Source: Pseudomonadota bacterium (lineage in GTDB: Bacteria > Pseudomonadota > Alphaproteobacteria > Rhizobiales > Hyphomicrobiaceae). Taken from it: a stretch of DNA of 64,000 nt. The stretch covers positions 33,853 to 97,852 of the forward strand of contig JAEZRM010000090.1 of NCBI GenBank assembly GCA_023412805.1, written 5' to 3'. Below, piece after piece: positions 17,755-25,743 of the stretch; position 1 is the stretch's first letter, and each line of letters opens with the position of its first letter. A program made the position numbers and the translations under genes. The notes beneath the pieces are model-generated. The model saw nothing but the letters and a program-made list of their open reading frames with translations, searched no databases and had not been told where the DNA came from.

Positions 17755-18189
17755 ATGCCACGCATGTCGCTCCTGTCGAGCCCGCTGCTGCTCGGCTTCG
17801 ATGAGATCGAGCGGTTGGTGGATCGTGTCGCCAAGGGCGGCGCCGATGGCTACCCCCCATATAATATCGAGCGGATACCCGGGGGCGAATCTTCGGCGGA
17901 AACGCTCAGGATCACGCTCGCGGTCGCCGGCTTTACGCGCGATCAGCTCGACATCACGCTCGAGGACAACCAGCTCACCATTCGGGGCAAACAGGAGGAC
18001 GACAAGTCGCGCGAATTTCTGCACCGCGGTATAGCTGCCCGGCAGTTTCAGCGCACATTCGTCCTGGCCGAGGGGATCGAGGTCCGCAATGCCGACCTCA
18101 ATAATGGGCTTCTGGCCATCGACCTCGTCCGCCACACCCCCGAGCGGCTGATTCGCCGCATCGAGATTGGACGGAAATCGTCCGGGTGA
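17755..18189 (+). CDS. Hsp20-family small heat-shock protein
   Basis: 144 residues. The N-terminal segment MSLLSSPLLLGFDEIERLVDRV is typical of the IbpA-like class of alphaproteobacterial Hsp20. An alpha-crystallin domain at about residues 35-130 includes YPPYNIERI, LAVAGFTRDQLDITLEDNQL and the conserved NGLLAIDL near the end. It acts as an ATP-independent holdase in the cytoplasm. The RpoH promoter at 17613 and a long leader point to heat-shock control. ATG 17755 is preferred over GTG 17722. A DUF1150 gene follows at 135 bp, the usual partner in this order. Confidence 0.93.
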   Translation: MPRMSLLSSPLLLGFDEIERLVDRVAKGGADGYPPYNIERIPGGESSAETLRITLAVAGFTRDQLDITLEDNQLTIRGKQEDDKSREFLHRGIAARQFQRTFVLAEGIEVRNADLNNGLLAIDLVRHTPERLIRRIEIGRKSSG

Positions 18190-18324
18190 GTCGTTTCAGT
18201 TACAGATCACGCAGCCGAATCGTCGGAACATTCGGATGCATGAGCGGACTGGCCCTGTCGGGGAGCCCCGCAGGCGCTGGTCATGGAGGCCAGCCTGCGC
18301 CTCTAAGACGTTAGGAGTACCGTC

Positions 18325-18618
18325 ATGGAAAGAAGCACGAAGAGCGGCCCTCGGCGACGGTCGTCGAAGAAGATGGCCGCCCCGGTCATGAGCGAAATCG
18401 ATCTCGCCCGCCTCGGCGACGGCGTCATAGCCTACATCCGCATCATGTCGTCGGAGGAGGCCAAGGAGCGCTTCCCCTCGATCGACAACCTGCCCCGCGG
18501 CCTGACGCTCTACGCGCTGCACGCAGCGGACGGCACGCCTATCGCGCTCACCGATACGCGACAGGCCGCCATGAGCCATGCTCTCGGGGATGACCTGGAG
18601 ATCGCAACGGTGCACTAA
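18325..18618 (+). CDS. DUF1150-family protein
   Basis: 97 residues with a basic N-terminus (RSTKSGPRRRSSKK) and the DUF1150 core: LARLGDGVIAYIRIMSSEEAK, then LPRGLTLYALHAADGTPIALTD and a terminal ATVH. DUF1150 proteins are small cytoplasmic proteins found almost only in alphaproteobacteria, usually next to hsp20 as here. Function is unknown. AGGAG is placed ten bases before ATG 18325, and a GNRA-loop terminator hairpin follows, suggesting an hsp20-DUF1150 transcript. Confidence 0.9.
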   Translation: MERSTKSGPRRRSSKKMAAPVMSEIDLARLGDGVIAYIRIMSSEEAKERFPSIDNLPRGLTLYALHAADGTPIALTDTRQAAMSHALGDDLEIATVH

Positions 18619-18652
18619 GGGACGTGCACGCCAGCATCAGCTGAATTTTGTG

Positions 18653-18678
18653 ACGGCGGGGCGGAAACGCTCCGCCGT
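18653..18678 (+). terminator. GAAA-tetraloop hairpin after hsp20-DUF1150
   Basis: ACGGCGGGGCG / CGCTCCGCCGT form an 11-bp stem (one G-T pair) closed by a GAAA tetraloop, 35 bp after the DUF1150 stop. Only a short T-containing tail follows, so it is a probable but not ideal intrinsic terminator. Confidence 0.65.
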
Positions 18679-18780
18679 TCTGCATATCGACCTCCCTCAC
18701 ACGCGGGCTTTCGAGACTTGTCGTCTCGCACGTTGGGACGCATTGTCCGTCTGGAATGATTTCAGGGACGGAAATGCCGA

Positions 18781-20037
18781 ATGAAACTTGATGACCATCA
18801 GCAGGCCATGCTGGCCGGCGCCGAGGGGCCGGCGCGCAAATACGCCATGGAGCAGATCCTCAAGGTTGGCCGCTTCTTCGATGCCGAGGACTGCGTTCCT
18901 ATTTCCCAGGTGCATCTGATGGCCGACCCCGAGGCGCTCGGCCCCTCGGGCGTCAATTTCCTCGAAGGTCTCGCCAAGCTACCGCTGCCAGAGCGGCGCG
19001 TCCGGGTGCCCGCGATCACGGATCCGCGCGGCGTCGATTTCAATGCCTACAAGCGCCTCGGCCAGACCGAGACCATGGCCGACCTCGAGCGCCGCGCGAC
19101 GGCCGCCTTCGAAGCGCTCGGCTTCATGATGACCAACACCTGCATCAACTATCAGTCGGTCATTCCGCCCGTACTCGGTGAGCACATTGCCTTCGGCGAT
19201 ACGGGTTCGTCGATCTATGCGAACAGCGTGCTCGGCGCGCGCACGAACTTCGAGGGCGGGCCTTCCGCGCTCGCGGCCGCGCTCACCGGCTACACGCCGC
19301 GCTACGGCTATCATCTCGACAGCTATCGCCGCGGCAGGACACATTTCGAAGTCACCACGCGTCCCCGCGATCTCGCCGAATGGGGTGCGCTCGGTGGCCT
19401 CGTCGGCCGCGCCATGCGCTCATACTGGGAAGTCCCCGTGCTGAGCGGTGCCGAAGGCCCCGTGACCTCCGACGAGATCAAGCAGTTCGGCGCCGCGCTC
19501 GCGAGCTTCGGCTCGACGCCGCTCTTCCACATGATCGGCATCACGCCGGAAGCTCCCGATTTCAAAGCCGTGTTCGACGGCCCCGTCCCCGCCGCAACAG
19601 CGCTCGGCCGCGCCGAGATCGACAAGCTCATGGCCTCCTACCGTCCGAAGGACGACAAGCTCGATGTCGTGGTGTTCGCGGCGCCGCAGCTCTCGCTCTT
19701 CGAAATGCAGACACTCGCCGGACTGCTCGACGGGCGCCGCATCCATAAGAACGTGGCGCTGCTGGCCACGACCTCGCCCGACATCAAAGCCGCGACCGAC
19801 CGCATGGGCATCACGGCGTCCATCGAAGGCGCCGGCGGCATGGTTCTGTCGGGCGTGTGCTTCTATCAGATGTATGCACGCGATATCGGCGAAGCCAATG
19901 GCTGGAAGCGGCTGATGTCGAACTCGGCAAAGCTCGTCAACATTCTCGGCGGCTACGGCTACGAGCCCATTCTCGACAGCATGTCCGCGTGCGTCGAAAG
20001 CGCCATCGCCGGCCGCATTGTCGGAGCCTCCACATGA
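18781..20037 (+). CDS. Aconitase X catalytic (large) subunit
   Basis: 418 residues of the AcnX large-subunit family (DUF521). Recognised from MKLDDHQQAMLAGAEGPA, FGDTGSSIYANSVLGARTNFEGG, the NTCINYQ Cys region and the C-terminal GVCFYQMY plus NSAKLVN. Bacterial AcnX enzymes of the two-subunit type include cis-3-hydroxy-L-proline dehydratase; archaeal ones act on mevalonate 5-phosphate. Cys residues in these segments can ligate an Fe-S cluster. The small subunit overlaps its stop codon by four bases. The nearby PrpF-like isomerase and MFS transporters suggest a catabolic role. The precise substrate is not fixed by sequence alone. Confidence 0.9.
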   Translation: MKLDDHQQAMLAGAEGPARKYAMEQILKVGRFFDAEDCVPISQVHLMADPEALGPSGVNFLEGLAKLPLPERRVRVPAITDPRGVDFNAYKRLGQTETMADLERRATAAFEALGFMMTNTCINYQSVIPPVLGEHIAFGDTGSSIYANSVLGARTNFEGGPSALAAALTGYTPRYGYHLDSYRRGRTHFEVTTRPRDLAEWGALGGLVGRAMRSYWEVPVLSGAEGPVTSDEIKQFGAALASFGSTPLFHMIGITPEAPDFKAVFDGPVPAATALGRAEIDKLMASYRPKDDKLDVVVFAAPQLSLFEMQTLAGLLDGRRIHKNVALLATTSPDIKAATDRMGITASIEGAGGMVLSGVCFYQMYARDIGEANGWKRLMSNSAKLVNILGGYGYEPILDSMSACVESAIAGRIVGAST

Positions 20038-20441
20038 GCACCCGCATCTACAAGGGCCACCCCGGACCCGGCATCAAGGTCACCGGCGAAGCACTCGTTG
20101 CCTCGGATAACTTCTCCGCGCGCTATGATCTCGATCTCGTCAAGGGCATCGTCTCGCGCCCCGCGCACAAGCTCGCGGGACAAAGCTATGTCGGCAAGAT
20201 CCTCATCCTCAACATCGCGAAGGGCGGCGTCGCTTCGGCTTGGATGTTGCGCGATATGGTGCAGAGTGGGCGCACACCGAAGGCGCTCATCCTCAACTTC
20301 GCCAATCCGATCATGGCGCAGGGCGCCGCCTTCGCCGACCTGCCGCTCATCGACCGTTTTGACGAGGACATCACGCTCGCGATCAAGAGCGGCGAGATGG
20401 TCACCGTCGATCCAACGGCGGGGACGCTGACGGTTGGGTAA
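20034..20441 (+). CDS. Aconitase X swivel (small) subunit, DUF126
   Basis: 135 residues. The start ATG at 20034 overlaps the TGA of the large subunit (ATGA), so the two are translationally coupled. STRIYKGHPGPGIKVTGEALV followed by GIVSRPAHKLAGQSYVGKIL and FANPIMAQGAAFADLP is the DUF126 swivelling domain that completes the AcnX active site; the conserved Ser of the small subunit lies in this region. A longer frame upstream lies inside the large-subunit gene and is not real. Convergent with the phosphotransferase gene 13 bp later. Confidence 0.9.
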   Translation: MSTRIYKGHPGPGIKVTGEALVASDNFSARYDLDLVKGIVSRPAHKLAGQSYVGKILILNIAKGGVASAWMLRDMVQSGRTPKALILNFANPIMAQGAAFADLPLIDRFDEDITLAIKSGEMVTVDPTAGTLTVG

Positions 20442-20454
20442 GCAGCTGCTGCAC

Positions 20455-21534
20455 TCACCCGAGCCTGCTGATGGGCGAGCCTTCCTCGAGCGCCGCGACG
20501 GCGAGCGCCAATCGCGCCCGCGTCGTCTCCTTCAATGATCCTCCAGTGCCGCCGGCGGAGATCAGGAAGAAGCCGTCGTCCCGGTCGAAGTATCCGGCGC
20601 CGACGCGGATGACGGACTTGACGATCATGTTGCGCAGGAGATGCAGCCAGAAACGCTTCTCGTGCTCGACCGGGAGCGCCCGGACGCTTCGATAGCCGTC
20701 AATCGCAGAACCAAGAAAATCGGCGCCATGGAAACAGGCGAGCAGCGAAAGATCATCCATCGCGTCGCCGCTGATAGCATCGTCGAAATCGATGATGGCC
20801 ACGATGCTATCCGGCGTACCAAGCACGTTCCACAAAGCGAGATCCTTGTGCACGAAACACCCTTCCGCGTGCCGCAGCAGATCATCGTGGCGCGCAACCT
20901 CTCGCTCGATCGCAGCCGTCTCGTCCGCAGAAAGGAAGCCGCGCTCGAGCAGAAACGTCAGATGCCGCGCGAACTGCGTGTGGAAATAATCGCGATAACT
21001 GGCATGGTGCCCGACAAGCGCTCCGCCGTCCGTGCTGTGGAATGTGCCGTAGCCCTGAAACTTCAGTGACTGCCAGCGTGCCACTGACTTGCCGAGGTCG
21101 AACGCCACGCGCGTCTCGTCGAGTTCTCCGGCCTTGAACCAATGATTGAGATCGCGCGCCTCGATGCGATCCAGCGCCTGCCAGGCAAATGGCACGTATC
21201 GACGCGACGCATCACACCCATAGACCATCGGGACCGGCACACCGGTTTCGCACACCAATCCGACAACCTGCGATTCGATCGCCAGATGCCCATCCTGCTC
21301 AGGCCCGTTCTCGACCCGCACGAACATCGCGCGACCATCGATGTCGGCCTCGAACGTGACGTGATTGCCCTGGCCCGCGCCCGGACGAACCACTACCTGC
21401 GCGGTGCCGAAGTAGCTCCGCAAGGCCTCGCCAAGCAGCGCAGCAAGATCGACATCCTCAGCGCCACGAAGCGCCGTGCCGTGAAAAGCCGCGGGCCGAT
21501 CGCATTTCCAGTAGTAGATGTCCCGGCGGCTCAT
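20455..21534 (-). CDS. APH-family phosphotransferase
   Basis: 359 residues with the aminoglycoside phosphotransferase/choline kinase fold. The Brenner motif is VHKDLALWNVL, where Asp and Asn match the catalytic and Mg-binding residues, and IIDFDDAISG is the second metal motif. The N-terminal lobe has the nucleotide-binding strands (GAGQGNHVTFEADIDGRAMFVRVENG). Such genes in environmental bacteria often phosphorylate small metabolites rather than antibiotics; the substrate is unknown. It is convergent with the aconitase X operon and starts with ATG 21534. Confidence 0.8.
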   Translation of the reverse strand: MSRRDIYYWKCDRPAAFHGTALRGAEDVDLAALLGEALRSYFGTAQVVVRPGAGQGNHVTFEADIDGRAMFVRVENGPEQDGHLAIESQVVGLVCETGVPVPMVYGCDASRRYVPFAWQALDRIEARDLNHWFKAGELDETRVAFDLGKSVARWQSLKFQGYGTFHSTDGGALVGHHASYRDYFHTQFARHLTFLLERGFLSADETAAIEREVARHDDLLRHAEGCFVHKDLALWNVLGTPDSIVAIIDFDDAISGDAMDDLSLLACFHGADFLGSAIDGYRSVRALPVEHEKRFWLHLLRNMIVKSVIRVGAGYFDRDDGFFLISAGGTGGSLKETTRARLALAVAALEEGSPISRLG

Positions 21535-21716
21535 GGCATGCGACCTCTCGCGAAGCGCGAGCTTAACCGGTCGCTCCCTCGCCTGTCAGCTAGCCGGAAT
21601 TAACCCACAGAAAGGCGAACCGCCCATCAGCCTTGCGCCCCAGACCGGGTGACCAGCCCCTCGTGTCTTGCTAGTCTCCCGCCAAATACAACAAGCATAG
21701 CGCCGGGGAGGCGCAG

Positions 21717-22964
21717 ATGACGCGCGCGCGCATACACTTCCTCTTCCTGAATATCGGCCACTTCCTGGACCACCTGTTCACCCTCATCTTCGCAACGGTC
21801 GCGGCGCTCGCGCTCACACGCGAGTGGGGCATGAGCTACGCCGAGCTCGTCCCCTATGCGACGCCGGGCTTTGTTGCATTCGGCCTTTTCTCGCTCCCCG
21901 CCGGCTGGCTGTCCGATCGCTGGAGCCGCTACGGCATGATGTCGGTGTTCTTCATCGGCATCGGCCTCGCATCGATCTTCACGGCTTTTGCGAGCACGCC
22001 CTTCCAGATCATGCTGCTCCTCTTTTTCGTCGGTGTGCTGGCCGCCATCTACCACCCCGTCGGCCTTGCCATGGTCGTCGAAAGCGCCAAAGCTTCTGGC
22101 ACCGGCCAAGCCATTGCGATCAACGGGGTGTGGGGCAATCTTGGTGTCGGCAGCGCCGCGCTCATCACCGGCTTCCTCATCGACAATGGCGGCTGGCGCG
22201 CGGCCTTCGTTCTTCCAGGCCTTGTCTCGATCGCGATCGGCATCGCCTACTTCATCTTCTCACGCCCCGAAATGGCCGCCGAGCAAGCCGAGAAGGCCGC
22301 CAAGCGCGCTGCAGCGGCCTCCGCGCCGCCGAAGGCTGCAAGCCCGGAGCAGCATGCAGACCAGCGCCTCCGCCAGATTCTCCTGCGGCTATCGATCATC
22401 ATCTTCTGCACCGCCGCGCTCTCGAGCATCGTTTTCCAATCGACGACGTTCGCGCTGCCAAAAGTCCTCGACGAGCGCATGGGCGGCATAGCTGGCTCGG
22501 CCACCGTCGTCGGCTGGTTGGCCTTCGTCGTGTTTGCGATCGCCTCGATGGCCCAGCTCGTGGTGGGCCGGCTGCTCGACACGCTCGGGCCACGGATCGT
22601 CTTCATGATCGTCGCCGCCATGCAGGTTCTGTTCTTCCTGCTCATGCCCGGATTGACCGACTGGACGGCACTTGCCGTCGCGCTGGGTTTCATGCTCGGC
22701 GCGTTCGGCCAGATCCCGATCAACGACTATATGATCGGCCGCATGGCGCGTTCGGAGTTCCGTGGCGCCGTCTATGGTGCACGTTACGTCGTGTCGTTCG
22801 TCGCGCTTGCCGCGGCACTACCCTTGATTGCCTGGGTTCACGGCAACTGGGGCTTCGATGCGCTGTTCCGTATTCTTGCCGCTACCGCCGCGATCATCTT
22901 CCTCTTCGTCTCGATGATCCCGCGGAAGCTGCCCGTACCCGATGAGATCCCGGCGAAAGCTTGA
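21717..22964 (+). CDS. MFS transporter, fosmidomycin-resistance-like
   Basis: 415 residues, twelve predicted helices, starting with ATG 21717 behind GGGGAGG. FFVGVLAAIYHPVGLAMV resembles the signature of the fosmidomycin-resistance-type MFS subfamily (YHP motif), and GWLSDRWSRYG is the MFS loop 2-3 motif. The central loop (about residues 185-220) is rich in Ala and Lys. These proteins are drug or metabolite exporters; the substrate is unknown here. It is followed by the structured repeat at 23087-23152 in the convergent gap before the next gene. Confidence 0.85.
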   Translation: MTRARIHFLFLNIGHFLDHLFTLIFATVAALALTREWGMSYAELVPYATPGFVAFGLFSLPAGWLSDRWSRYGMMSVFFIGIGLASIFTAFASTPFQIMLLLFFVGVLAAIYHPVGLAMVVESAKASGTGQAIAINGVWGNLGVGSAALITGFLIDNGGWRAAFVLPGLVSIAIGIAYFIFSRPEMAAEQAEKAAKRAAAASAPPKAASPEQHADQRLRQILLRLSIIIFCTAALSSIVFQSTTFALPKVLDERMGGIAGSATVVGWLAFVVFAIASMAQLVVGRLLDTLGPRIVFMIVAAMQVLFFLLMPGLTDWTALAVALGFMLGAFGQIPINDYMIGRMARSEFRGAVYGARYVVSFVALAAALPLIAWVHGNWGFDALFRILAATAAIIFLFVSMIPRKLPVPDEIPAKA

Positions 22965-23086
22965 TTCTTTCTGAAGGACGGCCTACCGGCCGGCGCGCGG
23001 TCGCACGCTCATGATTCTCCAGCGCGGTCGCGCGCTCAGGAAGGGGTGCGCGGACGGGTTTCAACAATCACCAAGTCCATAAAAGA

Positions 23087-23152
23087 CGGGGGTTCGGGGG
23101 TGTCCCCCGAGCGGGTTACAGGGCGGCAGCCCTGTTCGCGCCGGAGGCGCGA
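23087..23152 (+). repeat. Dispersed three-hairpin repeat, copy 1
   Basis: Three consecutive palindromes: CGGGGG-TGT-CCCCCG, ACAGGGC-GGCA-GCCCTGT and TCGCGCC-GGA-GGCGCGA. The core from the first hairpin to the second (through GAGCGGGTTACAGG) recurs in opposite orientation at 39169-39232. The first and third stems differ in length between copies but remain perfectly paired. It lies between convergent genes. Confidence 0.8.
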
Positions 23153-23159
23153 GGCAGCG

Positions 23160-23795
23160 TTACACTGCCTTCAAGAACGCCGCGATCGCATCCGCTGCCG
23201 CTTCGAGATTTCCGCGCCGGGTTGTACCTGAACCGCCGCGCGGTCCGAGATCGTGATCGCCGTCATGTGCCCAATGGATGCGAATGGCGGGCGGCAGCAT
23301 GAGCGCCTCGACCTCCGTGCGCGTGCCGAACGGGTCGCGCTCGCCCTGTATGATGAGTGTCGGGCAGGTGAGTGTTTCGAGGTGCGCAACACGCAAGCGC
23401 TCGGGCGTGTTCGGCGGATGAAAAGGGTAACCAAGACAGATGAGCCCCGCGACTTCCCCGGACTGGTGCAACCGATCCGCAACGTGGCTCGCGACGCGCC
23501 CGCCCATGGACTTGCCGCCGATGGCGAACTTGCCTGACGCGCCTTCTGCGGCCTGACGCGCGACGGAGATCATTTCACCGTCCAGGGTTTCCGCTTTAGG
23601 CGGAGGTCTGCGTTTTCCGCCGCTGCGACGCGCCGCCATGTAGGGAAATTCGAAGCGCGCGACGCGTACGTTGCGCGTGGCCAGTATCTCGCTGATGCGC
23701 TCCATGAAGGGGCTGTCCATGGGCGCGCCGGCGCCGTGCGCCAGCAGCAGCGTTGCGGCTGCGTCACTCGGACCTGTCCAGAGCAGCTCTGCCAT
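23160..23795 (-). CDS. Alpha/beta hydrolase (dienelactone hydrolase-like, KANL3/Tex30 group)
   Basis: 211 residues from ATG 23795; the frame extends to 23879 without homologous sequence. TLLLAHGAGAPMDSPFM is the oxyanion-hole region, GGKSMGGRVASHVAD contains the nucleophile Ser, GERDPFG the acid Asp, and GDHDLGPRGGSG the catalytic His. This matches the small cytoplasmic KANL3/Tex30-like alpha/beta hydrolases (COG3571). Substrate unknown. It is divergent from the peptide-binding protein gene. The stop codon lies eight bases from the structured repeat. Confidence 0.87.
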   Translation of the reverse strand: MAELLWTGPSDAAATLLLAHGAGAPMDSPFMERISEILATRNVRVARFEFPYMAARRSGGKRRPPPKAETLDGEMISVARQAAEGASGKFAIGGKSMGGRVASHVADRLHQSGEVAGLICLGYPFHPPNTPERLRVAHLETLTCPTLIIQGERDPFGTRTEVEALMLPPAIRIHWAHDGDHDLGPRGGSGTTRRGNLEAAADAIAAFLKAV

Positions 23796-23935
23796 GACGC
23801 CATCATCCCAAAATCGCCGCAGGAATGGCGTTTGTGCCACGCACACACAGCGTCGGTCACCAATTTGACGGCGCCTCATTGACCCATGCGCACCAGAGCG
23901 TCAAGATCGCGTGTGGCATCATTTTGGGCTGCGGG

Positions 23936-25528
23936 ATGCGGGCGATCAGCAGAACCGGAGTTGTTGGCTGGATATTGACTATCCTGGCCGGTTTCATGCT
24001 GTGCGTCGCATCGGCGGATGCCTCGCCAGAGGGCAAGCGGCGCCTCGTGCTCGGCACGGCGACGACGTACGGCACATTCGATCCTCACACGATCGATGAT
24101 CCCGGACAGAACCTCATACGCCTGAACTTCTACGACAGCCTCTTGCGTTGGACAGGCGCACCGCCGCGACTCCAGCTCTGGCTCGCTGCCCGTCACGAGA
24201 TGTCGCCGGACGGACAGGTGCACACGTTTCACCTGCGCCCGGACGCGAAGTTCCACGATGGCTCGCCCGTCCGCGCGGCCGACGTGTCCTATTCGATGGA
24301 GCGGCTCCTCGCGCTGAAGCAAGGACCCTATCGGCTCTTTGCGGGCGTGATCGCGCCGGGCGGCACGCGGGCGCTCAACGAGACCACCGTCGTCTTCAAT
24401 CTGACCCAGCCCATGCAGGGCTTCGCGACGCTTCTGCCGGAGCTCGCCGTGGTCAATCGCGCGCTTGTTGCTGCCAACGAGAAGAACAATGACTGGGGGC
24501 AGGAATGGCTGCAGCGCAATAGCGCCGGCTCGGGCTCCTACGTGCCTTTCAGACGCGATCGCGAAGGTGCGTTCATCGCCTCGCGCAATGCCGAGCATTT
24601 CATCCCCGACTGGGGTCCGAACGCGATCGACGAGTTCGAGGTCTTTCCGGTTGCAGATGCCGGCGAGCGCGTGGCCTCGCTGCTCAAGGGCGATCTCGGG
24701 GGCATTCTCGGCCATCTCGCCATCGACCAGCTCACGCAGCTGCGCACGACACCCGGCTTCCAGGTCGTCGAGCAGCCGACACTCCGTCTCGTACGGGGTG
24801 TCCTGCAAAATCGCCGCGCGCCGACCAGCAACATCGATTTCCGCCGCGCCCTGTCGCACGCCTTCGACTACGAAGGACTGATCAAAGGCCTGCTGGGCGG
24901 CACCATGGTGCGCAATGGTTCGCCGCTGCCCGATCTCATCTGGGGCGACTCGAACCCGGCTCGCGGCTATCGCTTCGATCTCGGGCTGGCGCGTCAGTAT
25001 CTGGACAAAGTACCGGAGCCTCTGCCCGAAATCACCATCGGCGCCGTCGCGGGGCAGGTTCACGCCGAAATGGCGGCCGCGACGCTCAAGCAGGGCCTCG
25101 ACCAGCTCGGCGTGAAATCCCGCATCGTGGCGGAGCCCGCCGAAGCGATCTTCGCCCGATCCCACGATGAAAAGCAGATGTTCGACGTGCTTTTCATGGC
25201 TGAGACGCGCCTGCCGCCCGATCCCGATCCGTGGATCGGTGCGCGCTTCGGCTGTAAGGCCGCCGGAAAGACGAATTATAGCTGGTACTGCAACGAGGCC
25301 GTCGAGGCGCTCGTCGCCGAGGCGCGCCGGAGCACGGACCACGCCGCCCGCTGGCGCAACTACACGGCTGCCGCGACGCTGATCGAGGCCGATGCAGCGG
25401 AGCTGTGGATTGGCACGGCCGTGCGTTTCGGTGTCTTCCGGGCTGGAATTTCGGGTCTGTTGTTCAGCCCGCTCAACGAGGGCCTGGACCTGCGCTGGAC
25501 GTCCATCGACCGGCCTGCGGGGCAATAG
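23936..25528 (+). CDS. Peptide/nickel-type ABC transporter substrate-binding protein
   Basis: 530 residues from ATG 23936, which opens a signal peptide (VVGWILTILAGFMLCVASADA). The SBP_bac_5 family is recognised from GTFDPHTIDDPGQNLIRLNFYDSL, the PDAKFHDGSPVRAADVSYSMERL block and the C-terminal hinge. These periplasmic proteins bind oligopeptides, heme, nickel chelates or similar ligands for an ABC importer. No permease or ATPase is adjacent, so it is an orphan here; the yej operon 2.4 kb away has its own two binding proteins. Gly-Cys-Lys and WYCNE supply two Cys near the C-terminus. Confidence 0.88.
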   Translation: MRAISRTGVVGWILTILAGFMLCVASADASPEGKRRLVLGTATTYGTFDPHTIDDPGQNLIRLNFYDSLLRWTGAPPRLQLWLAARHEMSPDGQVHTFHLRPDAKFHDGSPVRAADVSYSMERLLALKQGPYRLFAGVIAPGGTRALNETTVVFNLTQPMQGFATLLPELAVVNRALVAANEKNNDWGQEWLQRNSAGSGSYVPFRRDREGAFIASRNAEHFIPDWGPNAIDEFEVFPVADAGERVASLLKGDLGGILGHLAIDQLTQLRTTPGFQVVEQPTLRLVRGVLQNRRAPTSNIDFRRALSHAFDYEGLIKGLLGGTMVRNGSPLPDLIWGDSNPARGYRFDLGLARQYLDKVPEPLPEITIGAVAGQVHAEMAAATLKQGLDQLGVKSRIVAEPAEAIFARSHDEKQMFDVLFMAETRLPPDPDPWIGARFGCKAAGKTNYSWYCNEAVEALVAEARRSTDHAARWRNYTAAATLIEADAAELWIGTAVRFGVFRAGISGLLFSPLNEGLDLRWTSIDRPAGQ

Positions 25529-25662
25529 TCCGGGCACTTCCGCCTCGCCGCATCTTCCGACTACTGGCCCGCACGCCGGGTTGTAGACGCGGCCAAATGT
25601 CCGCACATATGCAGATTTTGACCACGTCGGCCGGATTCCCGTTCGCAAGCACCTTGCCGGGA

Positions 25663-25705
25663 CTTGAAGGGCTTGCTAATTCGGGCCATATGCGTTTAAC
25701 GCATA
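25663..25705 (+). promoter_or_regulatory. trxB control region: RpoH-like promoter overlapping a palindrome
   Basis: CTTGAA (25663-25668) and CCATAT (25686-25691) are 17 bases apart, close to the RpoH pattern also seen at hsp20. A perfect 17-bp dyad TATGCG-TTTAA-CGCATA (25689-25705) covers the -10 end and the likely transcription start. This combination suggests heat-shock or oxidative-stress control with a repressor; both assignments are by pattern only. Confidence 0.45.
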
Positions 25706-25743
25706 GCTGAAAGACGAGACGGAAGCGTCCGGAAGGCGATCTC

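Noticed and set aside
23876..25648. Minus-strand open frame of 590 codons
   Set aside because: Antisense to the recognised peptide-binding protein gene; no motif, no plausible start context. Long antisense frames are expected at this GC content.
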